Part shown: positions 8,863 to 18,384 of the stretch, piece after piece
Layout of the letters: the number at the start of each line of letters is the position of its first letter
Numbering within the stretch: the first letter of the stretch is position 1
Notes under the pieces: model-generated
What the model saw: the letters and a program-made list of their open reading frames with translations, nothing else
What the model was told of the DNA's origin: nothing
The model's database searches: none
DNA from: Pseudopedobacter sp044361595
GTDB lineage: Bacteria; Bacteroidota; Bacteroidia; Sphingobacteriales; Sphingobacteriaceae
Length of the DNA stretch: 64,000 bases
Direction of reading: 5' to 3'
Assembly (NCBI GenBank): GCA_044361595.1
Contig: JBIKIN010000003.1
Coordinates: 132,170 to 196,169 of the forward strand
Translations under genes and position numbers: made by a program

Positions 8863-8908
8863 ATTTATATCCAGACTTCTGACCTTGGTCTTCCGTCTTC
8901 AGACTATC

Positions 8909-11056
8909 TTAAGCATCAGCTTTTGGAGCTTCTTCTCTTGGAGGGCGTGGCAATAAAGCTTTTCTAGAAAGTTTAAATTTACCTTGCTTGTCTACTTCTA
9001 ATAGTTTTACTCTCACCTCGTCACCCACTTGGAAAATACCGTCCATAGACTCGTAACGCTTCCAATCAATTTCAGAGATGTGTAATAAACCATCTTTACC
9101 TGGCATAATCTCTACAAATGCACCAAAAGGCATAATAGATTTCACTTTACCTTCGTAAGTTTCGCCTACTTCTGGCTTAGCTACAATGTTTTTGATACGT
9201 GTAACCGCTTGATCAATAGCTGCTTTATTATCGGCAAAAATCTGAACGTGACCTTTGTTATCTTTCTCTTCAATAGAGATAGTAGCGCCAGTTTCACGTT
9301 GCATTTCTTGGATAATTTTACCTCCAGGACCTATAATTGCACCAATAAATTCTTTGTCAATCACTAAACCTACAATACGTGGCGCATGAGGTTTGAAATC
9401 TTCTCTTGGAGCAGCAATGGTTTTTTCAATTTCGCCTAAAATATGTAATCTACCTGCTCTTGCTTGGTCTAAAGCTTGTGATAATACCTCATAAGATAAA
9501 CCATTCACTTTTAAGTCCATTTGGCAAGCAGTAATACCATTTTTAGTACCGGTTACTTTAAAATCCATATCTCCTAAATGATCTTCATCACCCAAGATAT
9601 CAGATAAAATAGCGTATTTACCAGTAGCCTCATCAGAGATTAAACCCATGGCAATACCCGTAACCGGAGCCTTAATTTTAATACCAGCATCCATCAAAGC
9701 CAAAGTGCCCGCACAAACGGTAGCCATAGATGATGAACCGTTAGATTCTAAAATATCAGAAACAATACGGATGGTGTAAGGATTATCTGCATCGGCAGGT
9801 AATACTTTTTTAATTGCTCGCATGGCTAAGTTACCATGACCAACTTCTCTTCTACCTACTCCCCTGTTTGGACGAGCCTCGCCAGTAGAGAAAGCTGGAA
9901 AATTATAATGCAACATAAACTTATTGTAACCATTAATGAAAGCACCATCAATCAGTTGCTCATCATCTTTAGCACCTAAAGTTACCGTAGTTAAAGATTG
10001 TGTTTCGCCACGGGTAAAAATTGCCGAACCGTGAGCAGAAGGTAAGTAACCAATCTCGCTCCAAATTGGACGAATTTGTGTAGTAGAACGACCATCTAAA
10101 CGAATTCCTTCGTCTAAAAGTAAAGTTCTAACCGCATCATACTGTACATCGTGGAAATATTTTTTAGCTAAAAACTTGGTGCTTTCTGTTGCATCCTCGC
10201 CTAAAGCTGCTAAAACTTCGTTTTGTATAGCTTTAAAATTAGCTGCTCTTTCGTCTTTACCAGCACCAGATTTAGCAACTGCATAAACTTGATCATAAGT
10301 ATCTGCAGTAATTTTAGCTTTTAATTCTAAATCACTGTTCTCGTGGCTGTAAGTGCGTTTTACTGTTTTACCAACCAATTTGGTTAACTCTTCTTGTGCT
10401 GCACATTGCTTTTTAATAGCCACATGAGCAAACTGAATAGCTTCAACTAAATCAGCTTCAGCAATTTCATCAGCCTCGCCTTCAACCATGTTAATGTCTT
10501 TGGCGCTACCAGCAACAATAAATTCTAAAGTTGCTCTTTCTAAATCTTTACGGCTTGGGTTAATTACCAATTGGCCATCAATTTTAGCCACACGCACTTC
10601 AGATATTGGTCCGTTAAACGGAATATCAGAAACTGCTAAAGCAGCCGAAGCAGCTAAGCCAGCTAGAGCATCAGGCATAATGTCTTTATCAGACGAAATT
10701 AGAGAAATCATCACTTGCGTATCTGCGTGATAATCTTCTGGAAATAATGGACGTAAAGCCCTGTCAACAATTCTCGAGATTAAAACCTCGTAATCAGACA
10801 ATCTAGCTTCTCTTCTTAAGAAACCTCCAGGTATACGACCAGCTGCCGCATATTTCTCCTGGTAATCAACGGATAATGGAAGGAAGTCGACACCTTCTTT
10901 TGCATCTTTGTTACTAACAACGGTAGCCAACAACATCGTATCACCCATTTTCACAACCACAGCTCCATCAGCTTGTTTAGCCAATTTCCCTGTTTCGATC
11001 TCAATGATACGGCCGTCGCCTAAATCAATCGACTGTTTAAACACATTTAAACTCAT
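8909..11056 (-). CDS. pnp: Polyribonucleotide nucleotidyltransferase (PNPase)
   Basis: PNPase degrades RNA 3' to 5' by phosphorolysis and works in mRNA turnover. The 715 residues contain two RNase PH domains, with the second including the FTRGETQSL and RREVGHGNLA active-site segments, an all-alpha linker between them, a KH domain with the GxxG loop in IIGPGGKIIQ (about 570-580), and a C-terminal S1 domain (about 620-695, VGETYEGKVKSIMPFGAFVE). It stands alone: rpsO, its frequent upstream neighbour in other bacteria, is not here. A promoter -7 box is visible just upstream. Confidence 0.97.
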   Translation of the reverse strand: MSLNVFKQSIDLGDGRIIEIETGKLAKQADGAVVVKMGDTMLLATVVSNKDAKEGVDFLPLSVDYQEKYAAAGRIPGGFLRREARLSDYEVLISRIVDRALRPLFPEDYHADTQVMISLISSDKDIMPDALAGLAASAALAVSDIPFNGPISEVRVAKIDGQLVINPSRKDLERATLEFIVAGSAKDINMVEGEADEIAEADLVEAIQFAHVAIKKQCAAQEELTKLVGKTVKRTYSHENSDLELKAKITADTYDQVYAVAKSGAGKDERAANFKAIQNEVLAALGEDATESTKFLAKKYFHDVQYDAVRTLLLDEGIRLDGRSTTQIRPIWSEIGYLPSAHGSAIFTRGETQSLTTVTLGAKDDEQLIDGAFINGYNKFMLHYNFPAFSTGEARPNRGVGRREVGHGNLAMRAIKKVLPADADNPYTIRIVSDILESNGSSSMATVCAGTLALMDAGIKIKAPVTGIAMGLISDEATGKYAILSDILGDEDHLGDMDFKVTGTKNGITACQMDLKVNGLSYEVLSQALDQARAGRLHILGEIEKTIAAPREDFKPHAPRIVGLVIDKEFIGAIIGPGGKIIQEMQRETGATISIEEKDNKGHVQIFADNKAAIDQAVTRIKNIVAKPEVGETYEGKVKSIMPFGAFVEIMPGKDGLLHISEIDWKRYESMDGIFQVGDEVRVKLLEVDKQGKFKLSRKALLPRPPREEAPKADA

Positions 11057-11076
11057 ATATTATTTTTTATCGATGG

Positions 11077-11084
11077 CAAAAATA
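11077..11084 (-). promoter_or_regulatory. -7 promoter element of pnp
   Basis: On the minus strand TATTTTTG fits TAnnTTTG, 20 bp before the pnp start codon. A TTG occurs 21 bp further upstream, slightly more than the usual spacing. Confidence 0.5.
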
Positions 11085-11150
11085 CGGTTTTATATCTGTT
11101 TATTCCAATAGTCTGATTTTAGGATTTTTAGATGATTTTTATGAAACTGA

Positions 11151-11378
11151 GCGGTGTTAAAAGGGGGAATTATTTTTTGTTTGGGAATTTGGTTAAACGA
11201 GTCTAGAGACTCTTATTGATTTGCAAATCCTTAGTCACCGCTGCGCTAAAGACTAAGGACAGGTGGGGCGGCGTTAAAAGGGGGAATTATTTTTTTTTGA
11301 GAATTTCAGCCTCGGTCTGTGTCCGCAAAGACCGAAACTTTTTATTTGTAATTGAAATGGTCTGCGAGGACACAGACC
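11151..11378. repeat. Direct and inverted repeat cluster upstream of pnp
   Basis: A segment of about 39 bp (GCGGyGTTAAAAGGGGGAAT then T-rich) occurs at 11151-11189 and again at 11268-11306. Between them lies a hairpin CCTTAGTC..GACTAAGG (11229-11258). To the right GGTCTGTGTCC (11314-11324) has its exact inverse GGACACAGACC at 11368-11378, each inside its own GGTCT..AGACC mini-palindrome. The 418-bp gap 11057-11474 holds nothing else that I recognise apart from the pnp promoter. Confidence 0.75.
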
Positions 11379-11474
11379 ATGGATATAAGGATGTTTTTTT
11401 ATGGATAACATAAAACTTTTATATTCACAAAAATATATTCATAATGAAAAGCTAATCAAGTCAACATTAATAAG

Positions 11475-12101
11475 ATGAAATCTCTCCAAAAACTCAGAAT
11501 TTTATTAGCCATATTAGCAATAATTACAACTTTTAGTTGCAACTCTTCTACTTCAGATAAAACAAAATTGGATACAATAAAATTATCCAATACAACCTCT
11601 AAAGAAAATACCGAAGCATTAGAAACAACTAAAAATGTAAATACTTTAAACAATAATGATTCTGTTGTAGTAGATAATGCGTCTTATAAAATAACAACCA
11701 AACCTAATGAAGGTGAAGGCGGAGAGCTTATCAAAGTTTATAACAAATTAACTAAACAAGAATTTACTTTAAATAACGAAGATAATTTTGTTAGCGTTGA
11801 TGAAAATTTTTTAATTACAGAGGGAGGTACAGCAGTTAATTACCGTTCTTTTTGTGTTTATGATTTAAATACCTCAAAAATGGTGTTTTCTAGTAATTAC
11901 GAGTCGGGTTTAAATATTGAAAACAATATTCTTGGATTTAAAATAGCAGTTACCATAACAGACCCTGCCTTAAAACCAACATGTAACCCAAGTGAAAAAA
12001 TACCTACTGATAATTTAGGCTATATAGAACAACAATATTATAACCTTAAAACCAAAACATTAAAAAAAACTGGTGAATACGAATGCTGGTATTTTGAATA
12101 A
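11475..12101 (+). CDS. Putative lipoprotein, unknown function
   Basis: This 208-residue protein has a hydrophobic N-terminal signal and a lipobox at TTFSC with Cys22, followed by a Ser/Thr-rich linker (23-60). A possible beta-rich domain runs from about 65 to 208 and contains several Cys residues, including one near the C-terminus (GEYECWYFE). I recognise no family. It is single-gene, followed by 100 bp and the convergent topB end. It is likely anchored in the outer or inner membrane facing the periplasm. Confidence 0.75.
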   Translation: MKSLQKLRILLAILAIITTFSCNSSTSDKTKLDTIKLSNTTSKENTEALETTKNVNTLNNNDSVVVDNASYKITTKPNEGEGGELIKVYNKLTKQEFTLNNEDNFVSVDENFLITEGGTAVNYRSFCVYDLNTSKMVFSSNYESGLNIENNILGFKIAVTITDPALKPTCNPSEKIPTDNLGYIEQQYYNLKTKTLKKTGEYECWYFE

Positions 12102-12201
12102 ACCAGCAACTAGATATACAATTGCAAAACCAGTTAAACCATATTTGTGAGATATATCTTCGATAAACTCATTTTCTTCTAACGTCTAAATGACGATAAA
12201 T

Positions 12202-14055
12202 TCAACTTGAAACCACCGCTTTCTCATCTTTTAAAAGTTGAGATAAACTTGCACCGGCAGCTAATAATTCTTGGGTAATGGTTTTGGTATAATCTGTAAT
12301 TTCTGTTTTAAAATCTTTTACAGAAGCGCCAGAACGTATTTCTTCTAATCGTTTTTCCCATTGCCCTGTAAGCTCTGCTTGAGCAATTTTCTTTTCTTTT
12401 ACCACATCGTAAACGGCTAATCCTTTGGTAGAAGGAACCAAATTTTTCTTCTCTCGGGTAATGTATTCTCGCTTGATTAAAGTTTCTATAATAGACGCTC
12501 TAGTTGCTGGTGTACCTAATCCGCTATCTTTCATGGCGTAGCGCAATTCTTCATCATCAATATCTTTACCACAAGTCTCTAAAGCTTTTAATAAGGTGGC
12601 TTCGTTATACAAAGGCTTTGGCTTGGTTTGCTTTTCTAAAATGGCTTTGTTCGTGATATCTAAATCTTCGCCTTCTTTTACTTTGGGTAAAGTGGCATTG
12701 TCTTCGTCTTTTTTCTCCTCATCGTTATCGTTAAAAACAGAACGCCAGCCTGCCGATTGAATCACCGTTCCATTAGCTACAAAAGTAGCACCTGAGGTAA
12801 TGGTAATTTTGGTGGTTTCTTTTAAGCAATCTTTATGAAAAGCTTCAATCATTCGGCCTACCACCATATCGTAAACTGCTTGATAATCTGAAGAAAGATA
12901 CGCAGCATTTTCTCCTGTGGGTAAAATAGCGTGGTGATCGGTCACTTTTTTAGCGTTCACGCTTCTTTTATTGAGTTTGGTTTCTAATAATTCGGCAGCT
13001 TGTTTACCAAACAAGGGATGATTGGTGAATTTAGCAATTAAACCAGGAACAGTGGCAAAAACATCATCGCCTATAAACCTACTTCCGGTACGTGGATATG
13101 AAACCAATTTACTTTCGTAAAGGCTTTGTAAAATACCCAAAGTTTGATCGGCCGTAAAGCCCTTTTTTCTATTAGCTTCTTGTTGCAGGCTACTTAAATC
13201 ATGCAATAAAGGAGGTGGTTCTTTTTTTGCTTTGGCTTCTACACTAGTAATATGACCACCTTTTGGATGCCCATTTGCCAAATCTAAAACTTGATCTAAA
13301 ATAGCTTGCGCAGCTTCTTTATCATTATAATTTGTGGTAGAAATTGCTCTAAATAGCTGTCCTTCTTTATCTAATTGAATGGCTACTTGAAAATAAATTT
13401 GCGGCACAAAGTTTTTGGTTTCTAAAAACCGACTACAAATCATGGCTAGAGTGGGTGTTTGCACTCGCCCTAGAGAAAGAACAGCCCTATTACCCGCAGA
13501 AATGCTCAATGCTTGTGTAGCATTCATACCTACTAACCAATCGGACTCGGACCGGCAGTGTGCCGAATTAAAAAGTGTATCGTAATCTGTCCCTGGTTTA
13601 AGGTTTCGAAATCCGTTTTTGATGGCTTCGTCTGTTTGGGAAGAAATCCACAATCTGCGAAAAGGCTTTTTGCATTTTAAGAAATAATAAATGTATCTAA
13701 AAATAAGCTCCCCCTCTCGCCCAGCATCGGTAGCTACAATAATTTCGGTACACTCATCAAAAAGGGCTTTAATTACATCTAACTGCTTTCTTACGGCTGG
13801 GTCTTCTACCATCCCATCTTTAGTTTTAACCTTTCTAATAGCTAGTTTAAACTTTGCGGGCAACATGGGTAGGTTTTGTTTATTCCAGCCATAATAGCCG
13901 TAATCTTGCGGTGGAGCTAACTGTAAAAGATGACCAAAAGCCCATGTAAAAGAATAACCTTTACCTTCTATGTAACCTACTTTCTTTTGGTTTGCACCAA
14001 AAACTTTGGCTAATTCTCTGGCTACTGATGGTTTTTCGGCTATAACTACTTTCAT
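12202..14055 (-). CDS. topB: DNA topoisomerase III (type IA)
   Basis: It relaxes and decatenates DNA through a 5'-phosphotyrosine intermediate. The 617 residues begin with the Toprim motif KVVIAEKPSVARELAKV and include the acidic Toprim pair (ATDAGREGELIFRYI), the central gate domain, and the active tyrosine in SKLVSYPRTGSRF near 318. A further conserved core segment lies near 535 (GLGTPATRASII). No C-terminal zinc ribbon is present, as in the shorter TopB form. It may be the chromosomal enzyme or of mobile origin; the neighbours give no sign of a transfer element. Confidence 0.95.
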   Translation of the reverse strand: MKVVIAEKPSVARELAKVFGANQKKVGYIEGKGYSFTWAFGHLLQLAPPQDYGYYGWNKQNLPMLPAKFKLAIRKVKTKDGMVEDPAVRKQLDVIKALFDECTEIIVATDAGREGELIFRYIYYFLKCKKPFRRLWISSQTDEAIKNGFRNLKPGTDYDTLFNSAHCRSESDWLVGMNATQALSISAGNRAVLSLGRVQTPTLAMICSRFLETKNFVPQIYFQVAIQLDKEGQLFRAISTTNYNDKEAAQAILDQVLDLANGHPKGGHITSVEAKAKKEPPPLLHDLSSLQQEANRKKGFTADQTLGILQSLYESKLVSYPRTGSRFIGDDVFATVPGLIAKFTNHPLFGKQAAELLETKLNKRSVNAKKVTDHHAILPTGENAAYLSSDYQAVYDMVVGRMIEAFHKDCLKETTKITITSGATFVANGTVIQSAGWRSVFNDNDEEKKDEDNATLPKVKEGEDLDITNKAILEKQTKPKPLYNEATLLKALETCGKDIDDEELRYAMKDSGLGTPATRASIIETLIKREYITREKKNLVPSTKGLAVYDVVKEKKIAQAELTGQWEKRLEEIRSGASVKDFKTEITDYTKTITQELLAAGASLSQLLKDEKAVVSS

Positions 14056-14212
14056 GTGGGTTTAAAACAGAATGGGCAAAGTAAGCACTATTAGCACATT
14101 TTTGGTAGATTTTTTACTAACAGATTTAAATCACATTATACTCTTTAGAAGTTAAAAAGTCTCATCTATTTGGAGTTCAACAATTTAAACAAGTCGCTAT
14201 TTCTCAACAAGG

Positions 14213-14419
14213 TTAAGCTTGAGGATGATATAAGGAAGCTACAAACTCTCGACCCTTATCGGTAATAACAGCAGTTAATTTGTGTATTTCTTTCCAGTTA
14301 ATTTTAATATAACCTAAAGCCTCTAGTTCTTCATACTCGGCTTGCATACCACCTAAAATAGAAGAATGTTGTTGATGGTAAATATCTTTCATAATTGATT
14401 CTAATTCGGCTCTTTCCAT
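14213..14419 (-). CDS. Small hypothetical protein, possible winged-helix fragment
   Basis: The frame has 68 residues: an N-terminal helix-rich part (MERAELESIMKDIYHQQ) and a C-terminal ITDKGREFVASLY segment like the end of a small winged helix. It is bounded by intergenic sequence on both sides and does not overlap a better gene. I cannot name a family. The start codon choice is straightforward, since the ATG at 14419 is the only upstream one. Confidence 0.5.
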   Translation of the reverse strand: MERAELESIMKDIYHQQHSSILGGMQAEYEELEALGYIKINWKEIHKLTAVITDKGREFVASLYHPQA

Positions 14420-14553
14420 GATATTTAATTTTAAGGTTAAATTGAATAATCCTATTACAAAATACCAGCCAAGATTTAGGCTAAACTATTTATGTTGGGG
14501 CTATTTCTTAGAGAAAAAGATCGGTTTTGATAAACATCCTTTAAATAAAACAA

Positions 14554-16332
14554 TTAATGATGATCAAAACGTAAAGCCTTTAGCTTGCTATACATTTCAT
14601 TGGCATTAAATGGTTTTAAAATAAAATCGTTCATTTTGGCGGCTTTTATTTTCTCATCTAAATTAGATGAAACCGATGCTGTTAAGGCTATAATTTGTAT
14701 TTGAGACTTTGTTTTATCAGGTAAATCTCTAATAGCTAAAGAAGCCTGATAACCATCTAAAACAGGCATGTGTAAATCCATTAAAATTAAATCAAACTCT
14801 TGCAATAATAATTTATCAATTGCTTCTTGACCATCCTCCGCAAACACAATATGGTTATTCCATTTTTCAAAAACCTTTTTAAGCACCAGCCTATTCATGG
14901 GGTTATCTTCGGCAGCTAAAACTCTGATATGGCTTAAATCTAGCACTTCATTACTCATAATAGCGATTGATGTTGCAGCGTTATGATCTACCTCAAATTC
15001 AATATCAAAATAAAATTTTGAACCTTGATTTAAAGTGCTTTCTAATTTTACTTCAGCGCCAAACAGGTGAATTAATTTTTTAACTATTGCCAAACCTAAA
15101 CCAGTACCCCCAAATTTTCTAGTGGTACTTTCTGAGGCTTGTTTAAAAGGTTCGAAAATAGTTTCCAATTTTTCTTTAGCAATGCCTATTCCAGTGTCAG
15201 TCACCTCAAATTGGACGTTTATATAATCATGATCTCTATCTAATAATTTTAACGAAACTGTCACTAAGCCATCATGAGTAAACTTAATGGCATTACCTAT
15301 TAAATTATATAATATCTGACTAATTCTGGTAGGGTCTGATTTTATAAAAACATTCTTTAAACCATCATCAATATACAAAGCCAAGTCTATACCCTTTTTT
15401 TTTGCCTGATGATTAAATCCAGAACAGATATTAGTTACCATCTGAAAAAGATTTATTGATACTTTTTCGAGCTTTATTTGTTCAAAACCTAATTTATTAA
15501 AATCAAGAATATCATTAACTAATGAGTTTAAACTAACCGCAGAAAACTTCAATGATTCTAAGTTTTCCTTTTGCTCGTTACCGGTGGGGTTAACTAGTAA
15601 TAAATCTGTAATTCCAATGACGGAGTTTAAAGGGGTTCTTAACTCGTGAGACATGGTAGATAGAAAATCTATTTTAGACTTAGCCGCCAAATTGGCTTCT
15701 TGGTTGGCTATAATTAATTTATCATTTAGCAATTGTTTTTCTTTAACATTTGAAACAAAAGCATCTTGAAAAAGATAAATAATAACTATGAGTGTAATGA
15801 GGTTTAATATGACAATAATTTCAAAAAACGGAGATAAAATTGTTCCATTTACATAATCTATACTGGAAAAACCTTCTCTTAATGTGCCAATTTTTAAAAG
15901 TAAAGGAATACTAGCTATTACAGAATAAAAGAATCCAAACTTTTTATCGAATAAGAAAAAACTACAAATAAAGATTGAAAACAAAAATTGTAAACTAATA
16001 ATATTGATGCTTTTAGCAAACACAAAAATATTGGTATAAATAACCAAAACACCCAATGACGTTAGAAAATGACCAATTTGAAATACTGATAATTTTCTTG
16101 CAAGAAAGAGTTTTAATAAAATGAAATAAAAAGAAAACAATATTGCTCCTCTTAATATTTGAGGAGTTTGTAAATAGCCAAAAAACAATGGCGAAACCAA
16201 AAATGCTTTAAGCAAAGAAAAAACTAAGACTGTATAAACAATTTTAATTTTTGCGCTAATAAAATGGTCTGTTTCTTTGGCTAAAAGCTTACTTAACGAA
16301 AAATTAAAAAAGGAAATTTGTGAATTACTCAT
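14554..16332 (-). CDS. Membrane hybrid histidine kinase / response regulator
   Basis: This sensor kinase has 592 residues. Residues 28-190 contain about six membrane helices with little periplasmic loop, so it may sense the membrane or an internal signal. A short coiled linker leads to HisKA with His229 (STMSHELRTPLNS), then HATPase_c with N347 in GNAIKF, DTGIGIA and GGTGLGL, and a C-terminal receiver with the acidic pocket AEDN and phospho-acceptor Asp519 (LILMDLHMP). No HPt domain, DNA-binding output or cognate regulator is adjacent, so its target is unknown. It is transcribed alone. Confidence 0.92.
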   Translation of the reverse strand: MSNSQISFFNFSLSKLLAKETDHFISAKIKIVYTVLVFSLLKAFLVSPLFFGYLQTPQILRGAILFSFYFILLKLFLARKLSVFQIGHFLTSLGVLVIYTNIFVFAKSINIISLQFLFSIFICSFFLFDKKFGFFYSVIASIPLLLKIGTLREGFSSIDYVNGTILSPFFEIIVILNLITLIVIIYLFQDAFVSNVKEKQLLNDKLIIANQEANLAAKSKIDFLSTMSHELRTPLNSVIGITDLLLVNPTGNEQKENLESLKFSAVSLNSLVNDILDFNKLGFEQIKLEKVSINLFQMVTNICSGFNHQAKKKGIDLALYIDDGLKNVFIKSDPTRISQILYNLIGNAIKFTHDGLVTVSLKLLDRDHDYINVQFEVTDTGIGIAKEKLETIFEPFKQASESTTRKFGGTGLGLAIVKKLIHLFGAEVKLESTLNQGSKFYFDIEFEVDHNAATSIAIMSNEVLDLSHIRVLAAEDNPMNRLVLKKVFEKWNNHIVFAEDGQEAIDKLLLQEFDLILMDLHMPVLDGYQASLAIRDLPDKTKSQIQIIALTASVSSNLDEKIKAAKMNDFILKPFNANEMYSKLKALRFDHH

Positions 16333-16523
16333 TCTTAAATTTGCAATACAATATCTGTTTTACGCCAAATTTTAAAAATAGTTGACTTATTTTTAAAATT
16401 CACTAAAAGAAAAATAATTATTAATTTTATTTGAACTAAAAATTAACTTATAAATCTGGTTTATATTATTTAAAACTTAAAAACATTTTACCTTCATTAA
16501 AACAAAATAGCTTTTAAACACCA

Positions 16524-17162
16524 ATGAAAAGACGTATTTCTTTTAAAACCATAACATTAATACTTGCAATTTTAATAGTTGTGTACAACCTTTACTCCAA
16601 TTCAAACTATATTTTCACTTTATTAAGGGTTTTTGTGATCATTAGCTTAGTACCTTGGTTAATTTTATTGTCTCGAAATATTAAATTTTCGGGCTGGTTA
16701 TTTAAAAACAGATTTTACTGGTTTTATCCTACAACTTTTTTTATAGTTTTTGCTCTAAGTGGTTTAATGAACTCCATAAATAAACCCGACTTTGTAAGCC
16801 TAAACCTAATTTTAATTGTTTTAGGAGTTTCAACTACAATGGGTTTAATTTGGGGAATTGTAGAAAAGTTTAGAACAAAAAAATATTCTGATGCTCAAAT
16901 AGCAGAAAACTTAGACTTATTGGATGATGAGGCGGATAACGACCAAAATGGAGTATTGATGCTCAAACAAGATGAATTGATATTTAAGGTTAAAAACCAA
17001 GTGATTTTTCAGTTTAAAAAATCAGAAATAGATGATTTAAAGGTTGTTGTTGAAAATAAAATATTCCCTATTTGTTTAGAAATTAAAAACACAAACGGAC
17101 TTACCTATCAATTAAATTCACAGTTTCCATACGTTTGGCTAAATGCTATTCAAACATGTTAA
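16524..17162 (+). CDS. Hypothetical membrane protein
   Basis: The 212-residue protein has four likely membrane helices in residues 8-115, then a soluble C-terminal domain of about 95 residues that begins with an acidic stretch (LDLLDDEADNDQNG) and looks beta-rich, somewhat like a PH-type fold. I do not recognise a family. It directly precedes an M14 carboxypeptidase gene (17-bp gap to the chosen start), so the two are probably co-transcribed. Confidence 0.7.
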   Translation: MKRRISFKTITLILAILIVVYNLYSNSNYIFTLLRVFVIISLVPWLILLSRNIKFSGWLFKNRFYWFYPTTFFIVFALSGLMNSINKPDFVSLNLILIVLGVSTTMGLIWGIVEKFRTKKYSDAQIAENLDLLDDEADNDQNGVLMLKQDELIFKVKNQVIFQFKKSEIDDLKVVVENKIFPICLEIKNTNGLTYQLNSQFPYVWLNAIQTC

Positions 17163-17178
17163 ACTTGGTAAACTAAAT

Positions 17179-18342
17179 ATGATTAATCACCTTATTAAAA
17201 ACATCAATTATCAAATTTATAGAAACAATAGTTTTGCTCAATTTGCTTTTTCAAACACCATCGTTCAACAAATCATAAACAAACAAAGCGAATATTTAAA
17301 TTGGGAAGTGTTAGGTCATTCTTATCAAAACCGACCAATTTCTATGATTCGGATTGGCGATGGCGAAACCAAAGTATTATTGTGGAGTCAAATGCATGGC
17401 GATGAGCCTACAGCAACTGCCGCTATGTTTGATGTTTTAAATTTTCTAGATAGCCAAGAAGAGTTAGCCAAGCAAATTAAAAAGCAATTGAGCATCTATT
17501 TTATTGCTGTGGTAAACCCTGATGGGCAAGAGTTACATACTCGCAGAAATGCACAACAAATAGATATAAACCGCGATTATTTAGCGCTACAATCGCCAGA
17601 GGCAAAAATATTAAAAAATGCTTTCGACCAAATAAAACCCGATTTTGCATTTAATCTACACAGTCAAAGTCCGCTTTACCGCACTACCAATCGAGAAGAA
17701 GTAGCTATAGCATTATTGGCCCCTGCTGCCGATAAAAGCCTATCTCAAACATGGGAAAGAGCTCAAGCCATGAAAGTAATTGCTGAAATTAATCACATGC
17801 TGCAAAACTTAGTTCCACAAAAAATAGCCCGCTTTAAAGACGAATACGAACCAAGAGCCTTTGGAGATAATTTTCAAAAAAAATGCCCTACCATTTTAAT
17901 TGAAACAGGATATTTAGCTAACGACAAACATAGAGAATACCTTAGAGAATTAAACTTTTATGCCTTATTAACAGCTTTTGACAGTATTATTTCTAAAAGC
18001 TACCAGGAAATAGATTTAATCAATTATTTGATGATTCCTTTGCAATCTCCATCCGGATTTGATATCAAAATAGAAAAGCTACAACCCGATAAAAACAAGC
18101 CGTATACTATAGATTTGGGTTTAACAGCTCAAAAAACTTTTAATCAAGAATTCAGAACTTTCGAAACCATTTACAATCTTACAGATATTGGCGATTTACA
18201 ATTTCAAAGTGCTTTTAAAACTATCCAAGCAAAAGATTTAATCTTTATGGGCGAATTAGCGATAGAAAAACCGGCTGATATCACTTTAATAGATACTCAT
18301 GGTCACACCGTTTTCGAGATTAAAAGTGGTGTAAAAGTTTGA
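17179..18342 (+). CDS. M14 family zinc carboxypeptidase
   Basis: It is a metallopeptidase of the carboxypeptidase A superfamily. Zinc ligands are visible in SQMHGDEPT (HxxE) and FNLHSQ; INRDYLAL is the conserved substrate-binding Arg segment, and ILIETGY provides the likely catalytic Glu. The C-terminal 110 residues form an additional beta-rich domain. I chose the ATG at 17179 over one at 17143, which overlaps the upstream gene and adds only 12 atypical residues. There is no signal peptide, so it is predicted cytoplasmic. It is followed after 42 bp by an spmA-spmB fusion gene. Confidence 0.9.
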   Translation: MINHLIKNINYQIYRNNSFAQFAFSNTIVQQIINKQSEYLNWEVLGHSYQNRPISMIRIGDGETKVLLWSQMHGDEPTATAAMFDVLNFLDSQEELAKQIKKQLSIYFIAVVNPDGQELHTRRNAQQIDINRDYLALQSPEAKILKNAFDQIKPDFAFNLHSQSPLYRTTNREEVAIALLAPAADKSLSQTWERAQAMKVIAEINHMLQNLVPQKIARFKDEYEPRAFGDNFQKKCPTILIETGYLANDKHREYLRELNFYALLTAFDSIISKSYQEIDLINYLMIPLQSPSGFDIKIEKLQPDKNKPYTIDLGLTAQKTFNQEFRTFETIYNLTDIGDLQFQSAFKTIQAKDLIFMGELAIEKPADITLIDTHGHTVFEIKSGVKV

Positions 18343-18384
18343 TATTTGCTAAAACTTTATAACCTTTAGCTACAAAACAAAAAC

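Noticed and set aside
11057..11474. rpsO upstream of pnp
   Set aside because: The space holds only repeats and the promoter; no ribosomal protein S15 frame is present.
14418..14609. 63-codon plus-strand frame overlapping the kinase 3' end
   Set aside because: It overlaps the kinase C-terminus on the other strand and shows no known features.
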